Source of the DNA: SAR202 cluster bacterium AC-647-N09_OGT_505m | Lineage (GTDB): Bacteria > Chloroflexota > Dehalococcoidia > UBA2985 | DNA length: 64,000 nucleotides | Assembly: GCA_009391225.1 (NCBI GenBank) | Contig: VEXC01000004.1 | Location: 1 to 64,000 of the forward strand | Direction: 5' to 3' | Position numbers and translations under genes: made by a program | In this document: piece by piece, positions 35,087 to 44,350 of the stretch | Numbering within the stretch: position 1 is the stretch's first letter | Layout of the letters: each line of letters opens with the position of its first letter | Notes under the pieces: generated by a model | What the model was told of the DNA's origin: nothing | What the model saw: the letters and a program-made list of their open reading frames with translations, nothing else | Database searches by the model: none

Positions 35087-36682
35087 ATGGAATTCAATTC
35101 TAGACGTTCTCAGGTTCTTGCCCGCCGGGGCATGGTGGCCACGAGCCAGCCTCTCGCGGCTATGGCGGGACTGCGAATGCTGCTACAGGGAGGCAATGCT
35201 GTAGACGGGGCGGTGGCGGCGGCTGCGGCCCTGAACGTTGTGGAGCCTATGGCCACTGGCGTCGGGGGCGATGCTTTCGCCCTGGTATGGATGGCCAAAG
35301 ATAAGAAGGCCAAGGCCCTGAACGCGGGCGGTCGAGCGCCCGCCGCCGCCTCTATAAACGAACTGCGGAATCAGGGATTTTCTGCTATACCCAGTGACAG
35401 TCCCTGGGCGGTTTGTGTCCCGGGTACAGTTGATGGTTGGCATACTATTCTTCGCTCATGTGGAACCATGCCACTCTCCGAGGTACTGAAACCTGCCATC
35501 GAATACGCGGAAGAGGGATACCCAGTCTCTGAAGTCATTGCCAATCAATGGCAAGCTAACTTGTCCAAGCTGTCCCAGCATCCCTCTGGGCAGGAATTCC
35601 TGCTCAATGGGAATCCACCTAGAGAAGGAGATGTGGTTCGCCTGCCGGGCCTGGCTGGCACTCTGCGAAGTATAGCCGAAGGTGGCCCCGACGCGTTTTA
35701 CCGCGGGCCTATGGCCCAGATCATAGCCGACTTTGTGGGGCAGGAAGGAGGCTGGCTCTCCGCTCAGGACTTGGCCAGTCACGCCTCCACATGGGAAGAG
35801 CCAATCTCAACCGACTATCGGGGCCTGACCTGCTGGGAGTGTCCCCCAAACGGCCAGGGGCTCATAGCTTTGACGGCCCTGAACATCGCCGAGGGGTTTG
35901 ATTTTCGTTCCATGGGATTCCAGTCCGCCGACACCTATCACCACTTGATTGAGAGCGTCCGGCTGGCGATGGCTGACGGCCTGCACTACATCGCTGACCC
36001 TGCCACTACCCATGTACCCACAGCACAGCTATTGTCCAAGACTTATGCCGAAGAGCGGCGCGCTCTTATCCGGAAGGAGCAGGCCTTGCCCAACGTCGAG
36101 TACGGGAATGTTCAGTCAGGGCATGATACCGTCTACGTCACATGCATAGATAGCGAAGGAAATGCCTGCTCTTTCATCAACAGCATCCTATCGGAATTCG
36201 GCACGGGTTTGGTGGTGCCAGGGACAGGTATTGTGCTCCACAACAGGGCCGCCCTCTTTTCTCTAGACATAGATCATCCCAACGCTTTGCAGCCGGGGAA
36301 AAGGCCCTTTCACACGATTATCCCTGCCATCGCCACGCGTGGCGGAGAGTTGTGCCTGAGCTTTGGGGTTATGGGTCGCTTCCAGCAAGCCCAAGGCCAT
36401 CTGCAAGTCCTGGTGAACATGGTGGACTTTGACATGAATCCCCAAGCGGCCCTGGATGCCTTGCGATTTAATGTACGAGAGGATGGCATTATCGGCCTTG
36501 AAGAGGGTGTATCTCCTGAGGTGGTTGGTGAGTTGGAACGCAGAAGCCATAGTATCTCCGTTCTCAGCGGCTACCCGCGGACGGTATTTGGTGGCGGCCA
36601 GGTCATAGAGCGCGACCTCGAGACTGGGGTGCTCTCAGGGGGCTCGGATCCGCGAAAGGATGGCTGTGCTGTGGGTTGGTAG
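35087..36682 (+). CDS. Gamma-glutamyltransferase family protein
   Basis: 531-residue Ntn-hydrolase of the gamma-glutamyltransferase family. The N-terminal region has MVATSQPLAAMAGLRMLLQG and NAVDGAVAAAAALNVVEP, followed by TGVGGDAFALVW. Autocleavage would occur before Thr348 in GHDTVYVTCIDSEGNA, which takes the place of the TTH motif; downstream NSILSEFGTGLVVPGTGIVLHNRA matches the small-subunit start. No signal peptide is seen, so it is probably cytoplasmic, unlike glutathione-cleaving periplasmic GGT; a cephalosporin acylase-like or other gamma-glutamyl hydrolase role is possible. The ATG has AAAGGAGGC upstream. Monocistronic. Confidence 0.9.
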   Translation: MEFNSRRSQVLARRGMVATSQPLAAMAGLRMLLQGGNAVDGAVAAAAALNVVEPMATGVGGDAFALVWMAKDKKAKALNAGGRAPAAASINELRNQGFSAIPSDSPWAVCVPGTVDGWHTILRSCGTMPLSEVLKPAIEYAEEGYPVSEVIANQWQANLSKLSQHPSGQEFLLNGNPPREGDVVRLPGLAGTLRSIAEGGPDAFYRGPMAQIIADFVGQEGGWLSAQDLASHASTWEEPISTDYRGLTCWECPPNGQGLIALTALNIAEGFDFRSMGFQSADTYHHLIESVRLAMADGLHYIADPATTHVPTAQLLSKTYAEERRALIRKEQALPNVEYGNVQSGHDTVYVTCIDSEGNACSFINSILSEFGTGLVVPGTGIVLHNRAALFSLDIDHPNALQPGKRPFHTIIPAIATRGGELCLSFGVMGRFQQAQGHLQVLVNMVDFDMNPQAALDALRFNVREDGIIGLEEGVSPEVVGELERRSHSISVLSGYPRTVFGGGQVIERDLETGVLSGGSDPRKDGCAVGW

Positions 36683-36830
36683 CCGAGTGGCACTCGTGCA
36701 TTGGTAGCAAAGCTTCGTACCCCTGTCAACGCTACATAGCTTACCTGATTCTAAGGTGGCTATGCTTCTCTCAAGCCCTCAGTCTGAGGAGTGGCACCAA
36801 GCCAAACGAGGCATAGCTTGCGTCATTCTG

Positions 36831-37349
36831 CTAACGCGGAAACGGCATACCCTGGAGGCCCTTCAGAAACCTGATTTCGCCGAGATGGAAGAAACCGTGC
36901 CCAACGACAATACTCTGAATCTGGCGACCCACGGTGAGGCGAGGGTTGTCTGGGTTCAGCGGGCGGTCTAGGTCATCATCCGTCATGATTGAGAGGCCGT
37001 CATTGACTGACTGTCTGATGGATTCCACATAGGCGACCAACGAATCCTTGTCCGGCTTGAGTGCTGCCACCTGGTCCGGTGTGAATCCAGACCCAGAGCG
37101 ACTTTCCTCCAGTCCAAATCGCTCATACCATCCGTCGCGTTCCCAGACGGTGGGTGTCCCGTCGATGGTGCTGATGCGATGGAATGTGCCGTCTTCGGAC
37201 CTGGAAAAGTGCCAGAGGAGGAACGAGATGGAGTTTGCCTCTGGCGTGGGCCTGTACAGCATCTGTTCGGTGGTTAGTGGCTCGACCTCGAGTACAAGGC
37301 TTCGGTTCAACTCGAATAGTGTGGACTGGATAAACTGAATTGCATTCAT
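36831..37349 (-). CDS. DinB-like (DUF664/DinB_2) four-helix protein
   Basis: 172-residue four-helix bundle protein of the DinB/YfiT superfamily. The three metal-binding histidines typical of the fold are seen: SFLLWHFSRSEDGTFHR in helix 2 (H about 51) and GHGFFHLGEIRFLKG in helix 4. Members act as metal-dependent thiol transferases or have unknown function. The start at 37349 is preceded by AAGGAG (eleven bases upstream); a longer frame to 37418 has no ribosome site and would overlap the upstream gene. It is likely co-transcribed with the small gene at 37390-37683. Confidence 0.82.
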   Translation of the reverse strand: MNAIQFIQSTLFELNRSLVLEVEPLTTEQMLYRPTPEANSISFLLWHFSRSEDGTFHRISTIDGTPTVWERDGWYERFGLEESRSGSGFTPDQVAALKPDKDSLVAYVESIRQSVNDGLSIMTDDDLDRPLNPDNPRLTVGRQIQSIVVGHGFFHLGEIRFLKGLQGMPFPR

Positions 37350-37389
37350 TGTGAGTTCTTTCTCCTTAGGATGAGCAGAGTTGAGCGGG

Positions 37390-37683
37390 CTACCGCCACA
37401 TGTGTTTGAACTCCTCACACATCAAAGTATCCGCACGATCTGAGCATGGCGTACCGTCACTACCATTGCCAGTTATGGCAAGGGCCCTTGTGTATACAAT
37501 CCAATGCCCATTAGCGTCCGTTTGGGGATTCTCTATGTTACCTGTCCACTCCACTGACCTTCCCAGCGCTAGCTCTTGTGCCACAATGGAGTCCACCAAT
37601 CCACAGAGTGCCTCCACATCCGTTAGCAATTGGTTGTCTTCTGCCTGGATACTGGTATAGCTGTGCATGTGGGCGTGATTCAT
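37390..37683 (-). CDS. Unknown 97-residue protein
   Basis: Not recognised. An ATG at 37683 with GGAGG six bases upstream is a clear translation start. The product is acidic with a helical first half (EDNQLLTDVEALCGLVDSIV) and a beta-like part (HWIVYTRALAITG), then cysteines in TPCSDRADTLMCEEF near the C-terminus. No signal peptide or membrane segment. It stands 40 bases before the DinB-like gene on the same strand, suggesting a two-gene operon and perhaps joint function. Confidence 0.55.
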   Translation of the reverse strand: MNHAHMHSYTSIQAEDNQLLTDVEALCGLVDSIVAQELALGRSVEWTGNIENPQTDANGHWIVYTRALAITGNGSDGTPCSDRADTLMCEEFKHMWR

Positions 37684-38130
37684 CAATCGCCTCCAAACAC
37701 TCTATCGGGGCCATTTCAACACTCAGATTTGAAATGTTTGTCGCTCCCACCCGCAGGTAGGACAGCTTCTGCGTATCCTATCACAGAAGAACTCCAAGCT
37801 GTCAGCACCTGTCTCGTAGTCCTTGCTCGAGTCGCCGACGAAACAAAGAAATAGGGCTGTGCAGCGGGCTGAACCCCAGAGCTTGTCCTTAGCGAAACCG
37901 AATGGCCTGGGTTGGAGAGACTGTCCTGAGTTCTGATAAATCGAGAATGCTCGATTCTAGTCGGCATCTCGATGAAGTCGGACCTGCAGAATGGGTACGT
38001 TTTGCCTTGTCCACAACCTGGCGGCACTTGTGCCTCTCTTATCCCAAGATTCTCCATAAATTTGCCAGGTTGCTCCTCGGTGAGTACTGCAATACTTGAT
38101 TGTATGCAACCGTGCTGCCATGAGTACGGC
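37684..38130. other. Intergenic stretch with decayed repeat
   Basis: 447 bases. The segment 37879-37905 resembles a degenerate copy of a common CTTGTCC-TGAGCGAA-type interspersed repeat. A short inverted repeat CATTTCAA / TTGAAATG lies near 37711-37736. The long minus-strand frame here (37716-38057) has no protein-like features. Confidence 0.4.
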
Positions 38131-40464
38131 TTAGCTCTCGGTGTTCTTTTCCTCTAGGGCCTCCATGATGGTACCGGGAGTCATGGGTGCCTTGGTCATT
38201 CGGACGCCTGTGGCGTTGGATACAGCGTTGGCCACGGCTGCGATAACGGGGACAATCGGAATTTCCCCAGCCCTCCCTCGCAAACCGAACGGGTGACCTG
38301 GGTTGGGCACCTCCACGATTACCGTGTCTATCATGGGTAGATCCAGGCTAGTTGGCATACGGTAGTCAAGGAATGTGGAGTTGGCGATGGTGCCGTCCTG
38401 GGTGTAGAAGTACTCTTCGTTCAAGGCCCAGCCAACTCCCTGGGCGGTGGAGCCCTGCGCCTGTCCTTCTACAAAACTTGGATGGACTGCCCTGCCGACG
38501 TCAGTAAAGGTGGTGTAGCGTAGGATTCCTACCTTGCCCGTCTCAGGGTCAACCTCGACATCCACGATGTTTCCGCCAAAGATGACTCCCCCTGGCCCGG
38601 TTGGAAATGAATACCCAGTGCAGGTTATGGGGCCACCAGTGCGCATGAGCCTTCCTGCCAACTCTTTGAAAATTATCCTGTCTGCCGGGTTCCGGGTGCA
38701 GGCGAATACGCCGTCCTTAAACTCCACATCTTCGGGTTGTACTTCCCATATCAGGGCGGCGCGAGCGCTCATCTGGAGCTTTACCTCCTCTGCCGCGGCG
38801 ATGGCAGCGAGGCCTGTGGAGTAGGTGATTTTGCTTCCGTTAGCCACGCCACTCCAGCCAGCGGAGTCGGTGTCGCCTGTTGTGGATATCACGTCCTCCA
38901 CCTCTAGGCCCAGGATTTCGGCGGCTTGCATTGCCACGGTTGTCCGGGTACCACTGAGGTCGTTGGAGCCCGTCATGAGGGATATGGTGCCGTTTGTGTT
39001 GACACTTATGGTGGCGACGTGTGGTGTGGCCCCTTCGCCACCTATGGCTCTTGCTGCCACCGATACACCACGGCCCTGGTTGGGTCCATCAATAGGGGCG
39101 TTGTAGTGGGGATGGGCCTTCATAGCCTTCTCCATCTCCTCGCAGGCAATTAGCGGGTATTGCACTCCGTTGGGCATCCTGTCCCCTTCTTCGACGGTGT
39201 TCATCAGCCGGAACTCCATGGGGTCTATGCCCAGCTTCTCTGCTAGCTCGTCTATCACGCCCTCTACGGCGAAGGTTGCCGGGGGCTGGCCGGGCGCACG
39301 GTAGCTCTGCATCTTCTGAGTGTTGGTGACCACGTCGTAGCCGTCCACTTCAAAGTTGTCTATCTTGTAGGTTGCAAGACCGTTCTGAACTCCAGCACCA
39401 ACCGGTGAGCCCGGGAAGGCTCCTGCCTGGTAAGCCAGGTAGAACTGGGCAGCCGTGATTTTCCCACCTTTATCGGCCCCCATCTTTAGACGAATGATGG
39501 TCGCGGAAGCAGGGCACGTGCTTTCAAAGGTCTCCTTGCGGCTCATGACCATCTTGACGGGCAGGCCACTCTTCTTGGATAGAATCGCCGCCATGGGGTT
39601 GAGAGGGTTGGTGTTCGGCCCTTTGCCTCCAAACCCGCCGCCGCACTCCATGGCGATGACTTTCAGCATGGACTCAGGAATGTCGAGGATTGAGGCAGTG
39701 CCTTCGCGTACGTCGAAGGTACCCTGGGTGGTGGTCCAAATAGTCACGTGTCCGTCTCGGTTCCATTGCGCGGTAGATGAAAATGGTTCAATATAGCCGG
39801 GGTGGACCGCCTGAGTGGAGAACTCCCGCTCCACAATGACCTCAGCCTCCTTGAAACCGCTCTCCAAATCACCACGTCTCAACTGGGCGTGGGCGGCCAC
39901 GTTGCTCTTCTTGCCGGAATCTTCTTTTCCAGCTGGGCCGCCGCGCAAAACAGTGGTCAAGTTGTCGTGGACGAGAGGAGCGTTCTCTTTCAGGGCGTCC
40001 TGTATCGTGAGGACAGCGGGCAGTATCTCGTATTCCACCTGGATAAGCTTGGCGGCCTCTTCGGCGATATGGGGGTTGATGGCGGCGACGGCAGCGACGG
40101 GATGGCCCACGAACAGCACTTTGTCATGGGCCAAGAAGTGCTCTGCCATTATCCGGGATCCACGAAACTGCTCCGCGAAAAAGTCTATGGATTGCTGCTG
40201 TTTGAAGATTGGGAAGTCCTTAGCCGTGACCACGGCCTTTACGCCTGGGACGGCTTCGGCCTTACTTGTGTCTATAAATCGGATACGAGCGTGGGAGTGG
40301 GGACTGGTCAGTATCTTGCCGTGCAGCATTCCAGCCAGGTGGATGTCGGCCCCGAACTTGGCATCCCCAGTTACCTTGTCCAAACCGTCTAGGCGGGTTG
40401 CCCTTGTGCCCAGCACCTTGAACTGGTCTGGCGTTGCAGTGCCTCTATCAGTGGATATAGCCAT
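38131..40464 (-). CDS. Molybdopterin-dependent hydroxylase large subunit, second paralogue
   Basis: 777-residue paralogue of the enzyme at 2627, same xanthine oxidase family. Hammerhead domain with TRATRLDGLDKVTGDAKFGA at the N-terminus, then MECGGGFGGKGPNTNPLNP (molybdopterin dithiolene loop), SYRAPGQPPATFAVEGVIDE, and near the C-terminus GRAGEIPIVP, where the glutamate corresponds to the catalytic base although the usual GVGE has become GRAGE. Again no 2Fe-2S or FAD subunit gene lies beside it. AAGGAGG six bases before the ATG makes the start certain. Transcribed after MetF on the same strand but with a 127-base gap. Confidence 0.9.
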   Translation of the reverse strand: MAISTDRGTATPDQFKVLGTRATRLDGLDKVTGDAKFGADIHLAGMLHGKILTSPHSHARIRFIDTSKAEAVPGVKAVVTAKDFPIFKQQQSIDFFAEQFRGSRIMAEHFLAHDKVLFVGHPVAAVAAINPHIAEEAAKLIQVEYEILPAVLTIQDALKENAPLVHDNLTTVLRGGPAGKEDSGKKSNVAAHAQLRRGDLESGFKEAEVIVEREFSTQAVHPGYIEPFSSTAQWNRDGHVTIWTTTQGTFDVREGTASILDIPESMLKVIAMECGGGFGGKGPNTNPLNPMAAILSKKSGLPVKMVMSRKETFESTCPASATIIRLKMGADKGGKITAAQFYLAYQAGAFPGSPVGAGVQNGLATYKIDNFEVDGYDVVTNTQKMQSYRAPGQPPATFAVEGVIDELAEKLGIDPMEFRLMNTVEEGDRMPNGVQYPLIACEEMEKAMKAHPHYNAPIDGPNQGRGVSVAARAIGGEGATPHVATISVNTNGTISLMTGSNDLSGTRTTVAMQAAEILGLEVEDVISTTGDTDSAGWSGVANGSKITYSTGLAAIAAAEEVKLQMSARAALIWEVQPEDVEFKDGVFACTRNPADRIIFKELAGRLMRTGGPITCTGYSFPTGPGGVIFGGNIVDVEVDPETGKVGILRYTTFTDVGRAVHPSFVEGQAQGSTAQGVGWALNEEYFYTQDGTIANSTFLDYRMPTSLDLPMIDTVIVEVPNPGHPFGLRGRAGEIPIVPVIAAVANAVSNATGVRMTKAPMTPGTIMEALEEKNTES

Positions 40465-40591
40465 GTGGTGCCTCCTTATGTACTAGATATCCCCACCCAG
40501 AGATGATGTGCCAGACTCTAGCATTGCCTATAGGTGTTGTCAATCGCCGCATTATGGGGCTAACTAGATATAAAGCTTCTCCTCAGTATCT

Positions 40592-41491
40592 CTATTCTGC
40601 CGGAACGTTTCCTTTGATTCTCCTAAGGGCTGGCTCGATGCGCTCCATAATCTCGGCGATGTGGGAATGTCGGTTTAGGACGTAAAAGTGAATGCCTGGG
40701 ACACCCTGGCTCAACAGGTCTAGAGCTTGGTTTGCCGTATGAATAATGCTGATTTCATGGACTAGCTCCTCATCCTCTCCCGCATCCTCAAGCTGGCGAA
40801 GGAGTCCTCTGGGAATGGTGGCACCGCACATGCTCGTGATGCGCTTGATTTGCTCCATCCCCAGGATGGGCATTAGCCCCGGAATGATGGGTTGGTGGAT
40901 ACCTTTGGCTCGACACCGCTCCACGAAGTCATAGAAGTTGCGGTTGTCGTAGTATAACTGTGTAATCACGACGTCGGCGCCGCTATCCACCTTACGCTTC
41001 AGGTTTTGAATGTCCGTCTTGAAATCTGGGGCCTCCACATGCTTTTCTGGATAACCAGCCACAGCAATGCTGAATCCACCAACACGACTGATGTGCTCTA
41101 CCAGCTCGTTGCCGTGGTTATAGCCGTCCTTGGGCGATGTGAACTCCGTCTCTCCTCTGGGGGGGTCGCCTCGAAGGGCCACTATATTCTTTATGTTGTG
41201 CTTTCGGATATCCTCCAGTATGAGGCCGATTTCTTCGCGGCTGGACCCTACACAGGTGAGGTGGTGAGCGCTCTCCATCCCGTACTGGTTCATTATTTTG
41301 GAGGTAATCTCCATTGTGCGACTCTGGGTGGTGCCCAAGGCGCCGTATGTCACAGTGATGAGGGAGGGGTCCAATGCAATGAGCTTGGGTAGACGCTCTT
41401 CCAGTTCTGCCATGGTCCGGTCAGTCCTGGGAGGGAACAACTCAAAAGAAATGTCCGGTCGTCCAGATTTGTATAGTTCTGCGAATTTCAT
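40592..41491 (-). CDS. metF: Methylenetetrahydrofolate reductase
   Basis: 299-residue FAD-dependent TIM-barrel enzyme that reduces 5,10-methylene-THF to 5-methyl-THF for methionine synthesis. Motifs are PDISFELFPPRTD at the N-terminus (with the catalytic glutamate), LITVTYGALGT, HLTCVGSSREEI, NIVALRGDPPRG and DVVITQLYYDN. Length equals that of E. coli MetF. The ATG at 41491 gives the family N-terminus (MKFAELYKSGRPDIS); a TTG four codons upstream is possible. Ribosome site is weak (GGGATGAG). No metH/metE neighbour is present. Confidence 0.95.
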   Translation of the reverse strand: MKFAELYKSGRPDISFELFPPRTDRTMAELEERLPKLIALDPSLITVTYGALGTTQSRTMEITSKIMNQYGMESAHHLTCVGSSREEIGLILEDIRKHNIKNIVALRGDPPRGETEFTSPKDGYNHGNELVEHISRVGGFSIAVAGYPEKHVEAPDFKTDIQNLKRKVDSGADVVITQLYYDNRNFYDFVERCRAKGIHQPIIPGLMPILGMEQIKRITSMCGATIPRGLLRQLEDAGEDEELVHEISIIHTANQALDLLSQGVPGIHFYVLNRHSHIAEIMERIEPALRRIKGNVPAE

Positions 41492-41853
41492 TGATAAGGC
41501 CAAATCTCATCCCTGATTGACCATTTCAATCTGAGTCGTAGCTGGACTGAATCAACATGCTGCTCAGGATGTGAAGGGGACTGGAATGGCTTCCAGGGGG
41601 CTTTGGATTGCAGGGCATGGTCGGTTACTACTTCGTTGCTACTCCAGTCCCACATAGCTGTTTTGTATGCTCTATGATATTTCAATTCCGTCTTCCGGGC
41701 AACGGCGATGTCTGCTAAACACAATCTCCATTCTGTGGAATCGCACGCGGGTGCGACTGTGCAAGAGTCACCCAACGTGGAAGTGATTAATATGGGAGTG
41801 CAGAGCGCGGAAATCCATCTACCAGTCTTTCCCAATTTGGGTGCAGAGGCAGC
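41492..41853. other. Intergenic stretch, nothing recognised
   Basis: 362 bases between OadB and MetF, both on the minus strand. The only long frame (41488-41835, minus) has random-like composition. No repeat end or hairpin of note was seen; the MetF promoter is probably here but cannot be pointed to. Confidence 0.4.
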
Positions 41854-42957
41854 CTAGAGGAGGATTCCCAGAATCACTCCACCGGCGATGGCGGAGCCTA
41901 TAACTCCTGCTACATTGGGCCCCATGGCATGCATTATCAGCCACGTATCTGGGTCTTCTTCCTGTCCCATCCCATGTACAACTCTGGCGGCCATTGGTAC
42001 CGCTGACACGCCTGCAGCGCCTATTAGTGGGTTTATCTTACCCCGCGTCGCGTAATACATAACCTTCCCGAAGAGGACCCCGGTGACGGTAGCTATGCTG
42101 AAGGCGAAGAGTCCTAAGGAAAATATGCCGAGGGTCTGGATTTCGAGAAAGCGCTCGGCAGTCATGGTCGAGCCCACTGTCAAGCCCAGGAATATGGTGG
42201 CGACGTTTATAAGCTCATTCTGCGTAGTATGGGCTAGGCGGTCCACCACTCCTACCTCCCTCAAAAGATTGCCAAACATGAGCATACCCACCAGGGGCGC
42301 TGCTTTGGGGGCTATAAGGCTGGCGAGGATGATGACTATTATTGGGAAGAAGATACGGGCTCTGTAGGAGGCTGCTTGGGAAGGGTAGGGCATCTTGACC
42401 AGTCTCTCCTTTTTGGTGGTCAGCAGGCGCATTATGGGAGGTTGGATGATGGGGACCATGGCCATGTAGGAGTAGGCGGCCACGGCGATTGGCCCTATGA
42501 GGTCTGGGGCAAGCTGAGCAGATATGAAGATGGTGGTGGGACCGTCGGCGGAACCTATAATACCTATCGCTCCGGCGGTATCTATATCCCATCCCAGGAA
42601 TAGGGCGACGATAAGCGCGGCAAAGATTCCGAATTGGGCCGCTGCACCCAGCAGTACCGTCACTGGGTTTTGGATTAACGGAGTAAAGTCCGTGAGTGCG
42701 CCTACCCCCAGGAACATCAGCAGCGGTAACAACTCGTTGTCCAGCCCAGCCTTTCTCAATATTCCCAGGAAACCATCGTCATCTGCGATGCCCGTGGCCG
42801 GGAGATTGGCTAGCAGGACTCCCAATCCTATTGGGAAGAGGAGGAAAGGTTCGTATCTCTTGGCTACTCCTAGATAGATTATGCCCAGGGCAATGGCCAT
42901 CATAGTCGTGTTGCCCAGGGTAATGTATGGAAATGCCCCCAGAAGCTCATTGGACAT
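41854..42957 (-). CDS. Sodium-pumping decarboxylase beta subunit (OadB/GcdB type)
   Basis: 367-residue membrane subunit of the Na+-transporting carboxylic acid decarboxylases. It has about nine to eleven hydrophobic segments and the conserved ion-path motifs: LLPLLMFLGVGALTDF, GIIGSADGPTTIFIS with the key aspartate of helix IV, and a late MAARVVHGMGQEEDP. The beta subunit couples decarboxylation of carboxybiotin to export of Na+. The gamma subunit gene precedes it (three-base gap). The carboxyltransferase (alpha) and biotin carrier are not in the window, so the substrate (oxaloacetate, methylmalonyl-CoA or glutaconyl-CoA) is open. Confidence 0.93.
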   Translation of the reverse strand: MSNELLGAFPYITLGNTTMMAIALGIIYLGVAKRYEPFLLFPIGLGVLLANLPATGIADDDGFLGILRKAGLDNELLPLLMFLGVGALTDFTPLIQNPVTVLLGAAAQFGIFAALIVALFLGWDIDTAGAIGIIGSADGPTTIFISAQLAPDLIGPIAVAAYSYMAMVPIIQPPIMRLLTTKKERLVKMPYPSQAASYRARIFFPIIVIILASLIAPKAAPLVGMLMFGNLLREVGVVDRLAHTTQNELINVATIFLGLTVGSTMTAERFLEIQTLGIFSLGLFAFSIATVTGVLFGKVMYYATRGKINPLIGAAGVSAVPMAARVVHGMGQEEDPDTWLIMHAMGPNVAGVIGSAIAGGVILGILL

Positions 42958-42960
42958 GAT

Positions 42961-43488
42961 CTACTCCCTCATCCTGCTTCGCGGAGGATATGCGCTCTGG
43001 CTCCTCTGATTGTATGCCTGGGGTCGGCGTCCCTGGCTTCCCCAGATGGAAGCCCTACCCAGAATACTCCAGCCACTGTAGTCTTGGGTTGGGGGCCAGG
43101 CACTGGGTACCACAGGTGGGTGCGCAACATCCCTTTCTTGCTCCATGTCCAGATACAACGCGACGGCTATTGCGGCAACTTTCGCTCTATGTATCCTACC
43201 ATCATTTGGGCCGCTGAGGGCCGCTTCCTGCACCTGCGATTCCACATGGACGTATTCCGCGATGGTCGGTTCCACCTCAGCCTCATTTATCGCTGCCGCC
43301 ACTGGGTTTTCGTCCGTTATTGTTGCCGTCATCGGGTTATCATTTGCCTCAATGATTTCCTTGACTTCTTCGCTCGGGAAGAGCTTTCGTAGTGCAAATA
43401 GTATCAGCATGAGAAGAACCAAGGAAAGGAAGACCAAGCCCATACCAGCGAGCGCAAGGTAAAGTCCATTTCCAAAATCTTCTGGCAT
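42961..43488 (-). CDS. Sodium-pumping decarboxylase gamma subunit (OadG type)
   Basis: 175-residue protein with one N-terminal membrane helix (GLYLALAGMGLVFLSLVLLM, residues 7-33), followed by a long acidic then Pro/Gln/Arg-rich soluble tail. The helix and the following basic LRKLFP are characteristic of OadG, which assembles the decarboxylase complex and binds zinc at its C-terminus in oxaloacetate decarboxylase. The tail here is longer than usual and includes DGRIHRAKVAAIAVALYLDM, as in methylmalonyl-CoA decarboxylase delta-like chains. It begins 17 bases after recO and ends three bases before OadB, so all are probably one transcript. Confidence 0.8.
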   Translation of the reverse strand: MPEDFGNGLYLALAGMGLVFLSLVLLMLILFALRKLFPSEEVKEIIEANDNPMTATITDENPVAAAINEAEVEPTIAEYVHVESQVQEAALSGPNDGRIHRAKVAAIAVALYLDMEQERDVAHPPVVPSAWPPTQDYSGWSILGRASIWGSQGRRPQAYNQRSQSAYPPRSRMRE

Positions 43489-43505
43489 ACGCTACCCCTT
43501 CGTGT

Positions 43506-44336
43506 CTATCTCAAAAGTCCGTCTTGAGATTGCACCGCGTGTTGGATGTCGTAAACGTGGCGGTTCCCTCCCGCGTTCTGCCCTGGGCGGACCTGGTTTA
43601 GGAACCTCATCGCTCTCACCTCTCGGTCCAGGACATACTGCAGCATCGCTTCTAGGAGTCGCTCTACCTCTACCAGGGTTTCTGGCTCCAGGCGAAGTCT
43701 TTCTATGCTAATGTACTCCTCCCTCTGGAGAAAGCGCAGCACCTTGAGAGAGTTCAGGGAAAGTGGAAGCACGGATACTTTCGGCGGATGGCAGGAGTTG
43801 CAGAGAGTTCCCCCTCGGCCAGGCATAAAGCTATGTAGTCCTGGAACAAGTGTGGAGCCACACTCCACGCATTGGTACAACTCTGGCATGAAGCCTGTGT
43901 GCCCCAAAAGTCGAAGCTGGAAGAAGGGCAGCAGCGATGGTGGTGCGTCCCCCGCGAGCGCGCGCAATGCGTCTAGGAGGAGACGATATATGGGATAGTT
44001 GGGCTGCTCCTCCAGGGTGATTGTGTCTACCAGTTCCACCATGTACAAGGCTTGGGATAGCTTATTCAGGTCCTCTCTAACACTACGGAATACCTCAAGG
44101 GCCTCTGCTTGGTTTACCGTGTCCAGGTTCTGTCCCCGTGTGATAAGAAGGGAGGTGCTCATGAGGGGTTCCAGGTGCCCTCCCAGCTTGCTTTTGACCC
44201 GGCGTGCCCCCTTTGCAACTGCTCTTAGCTTGCCTCTGTTGGGAGTGTACAAGGTTAGGAGGTAGTCCGCCTCCCCAATGGCAAAGTGTCTGAGGACAAT
44301 GGCCTCGGTCTTGTATATCTTTGGTGTGCTGGTCAT
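43506..44336 (-). CDS. recO: DNA repair protein RecO
   Basis: 276-residue recombination mediator that helps RecR load RecA on SSB-coated DNA. The N-terminal OB fold (YKTEAIVLRHFAIGEADYLL, then GKLRAVAKGARRVKSKLGGH) and the zinc finger (CVECGSTLVPG ... CNSC, around residues 155-180) are typical. The ATG at 44336 gives the family N-terminus; a TTG at 44354 overlaps the recR stop and would add six residues with tighter coupling. Order recR-recO in one operon is fitting because both proteins form a complex. Confidence 0.92.
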   Translation of the reverse strand: MTSTPKIYKTEAIVLRHFAIGEADYLLTLYTPNRGKLRAVAKGARRVKSKLGGHLEPLMSTSLLITRGQNLDTVNQAEALEVFRSVREDLNKLSQALYMVELVDTITLEEQPNYPIYRLLLDALRALAGDAPPSLLPFFQLRLLGHTGFMPELYQCVECGSTLVPGLHSFMPGRGGTLCNSCHPPKVSVLPLSLNSLKVLRFLQREEYISIERLRLEPETLVEVERLLEAMLQYVLDREVRAMRFLNQVRPGQNAGGNRHVYDIQHAVQSQDGLLR

Positions 44337-44350
44337 GGAATAAAGCGTGG

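Noticed and set aside
34807..35097. 96-codon minus-strand frame
   Set aside because: It reads through the TGTCAT-ended repeat element and overlaps the start of the gamma-glutamyltransferase gene.
37716..38057. 113-codon minus-strand frame
   Set aside because: Composition is not protein-like and part of it is a decayed repeat.
41488..41835. 115-codon minus-strand frame between OadB and MetF
   Set aside because: No ribosome site and no recognisable sequence features.
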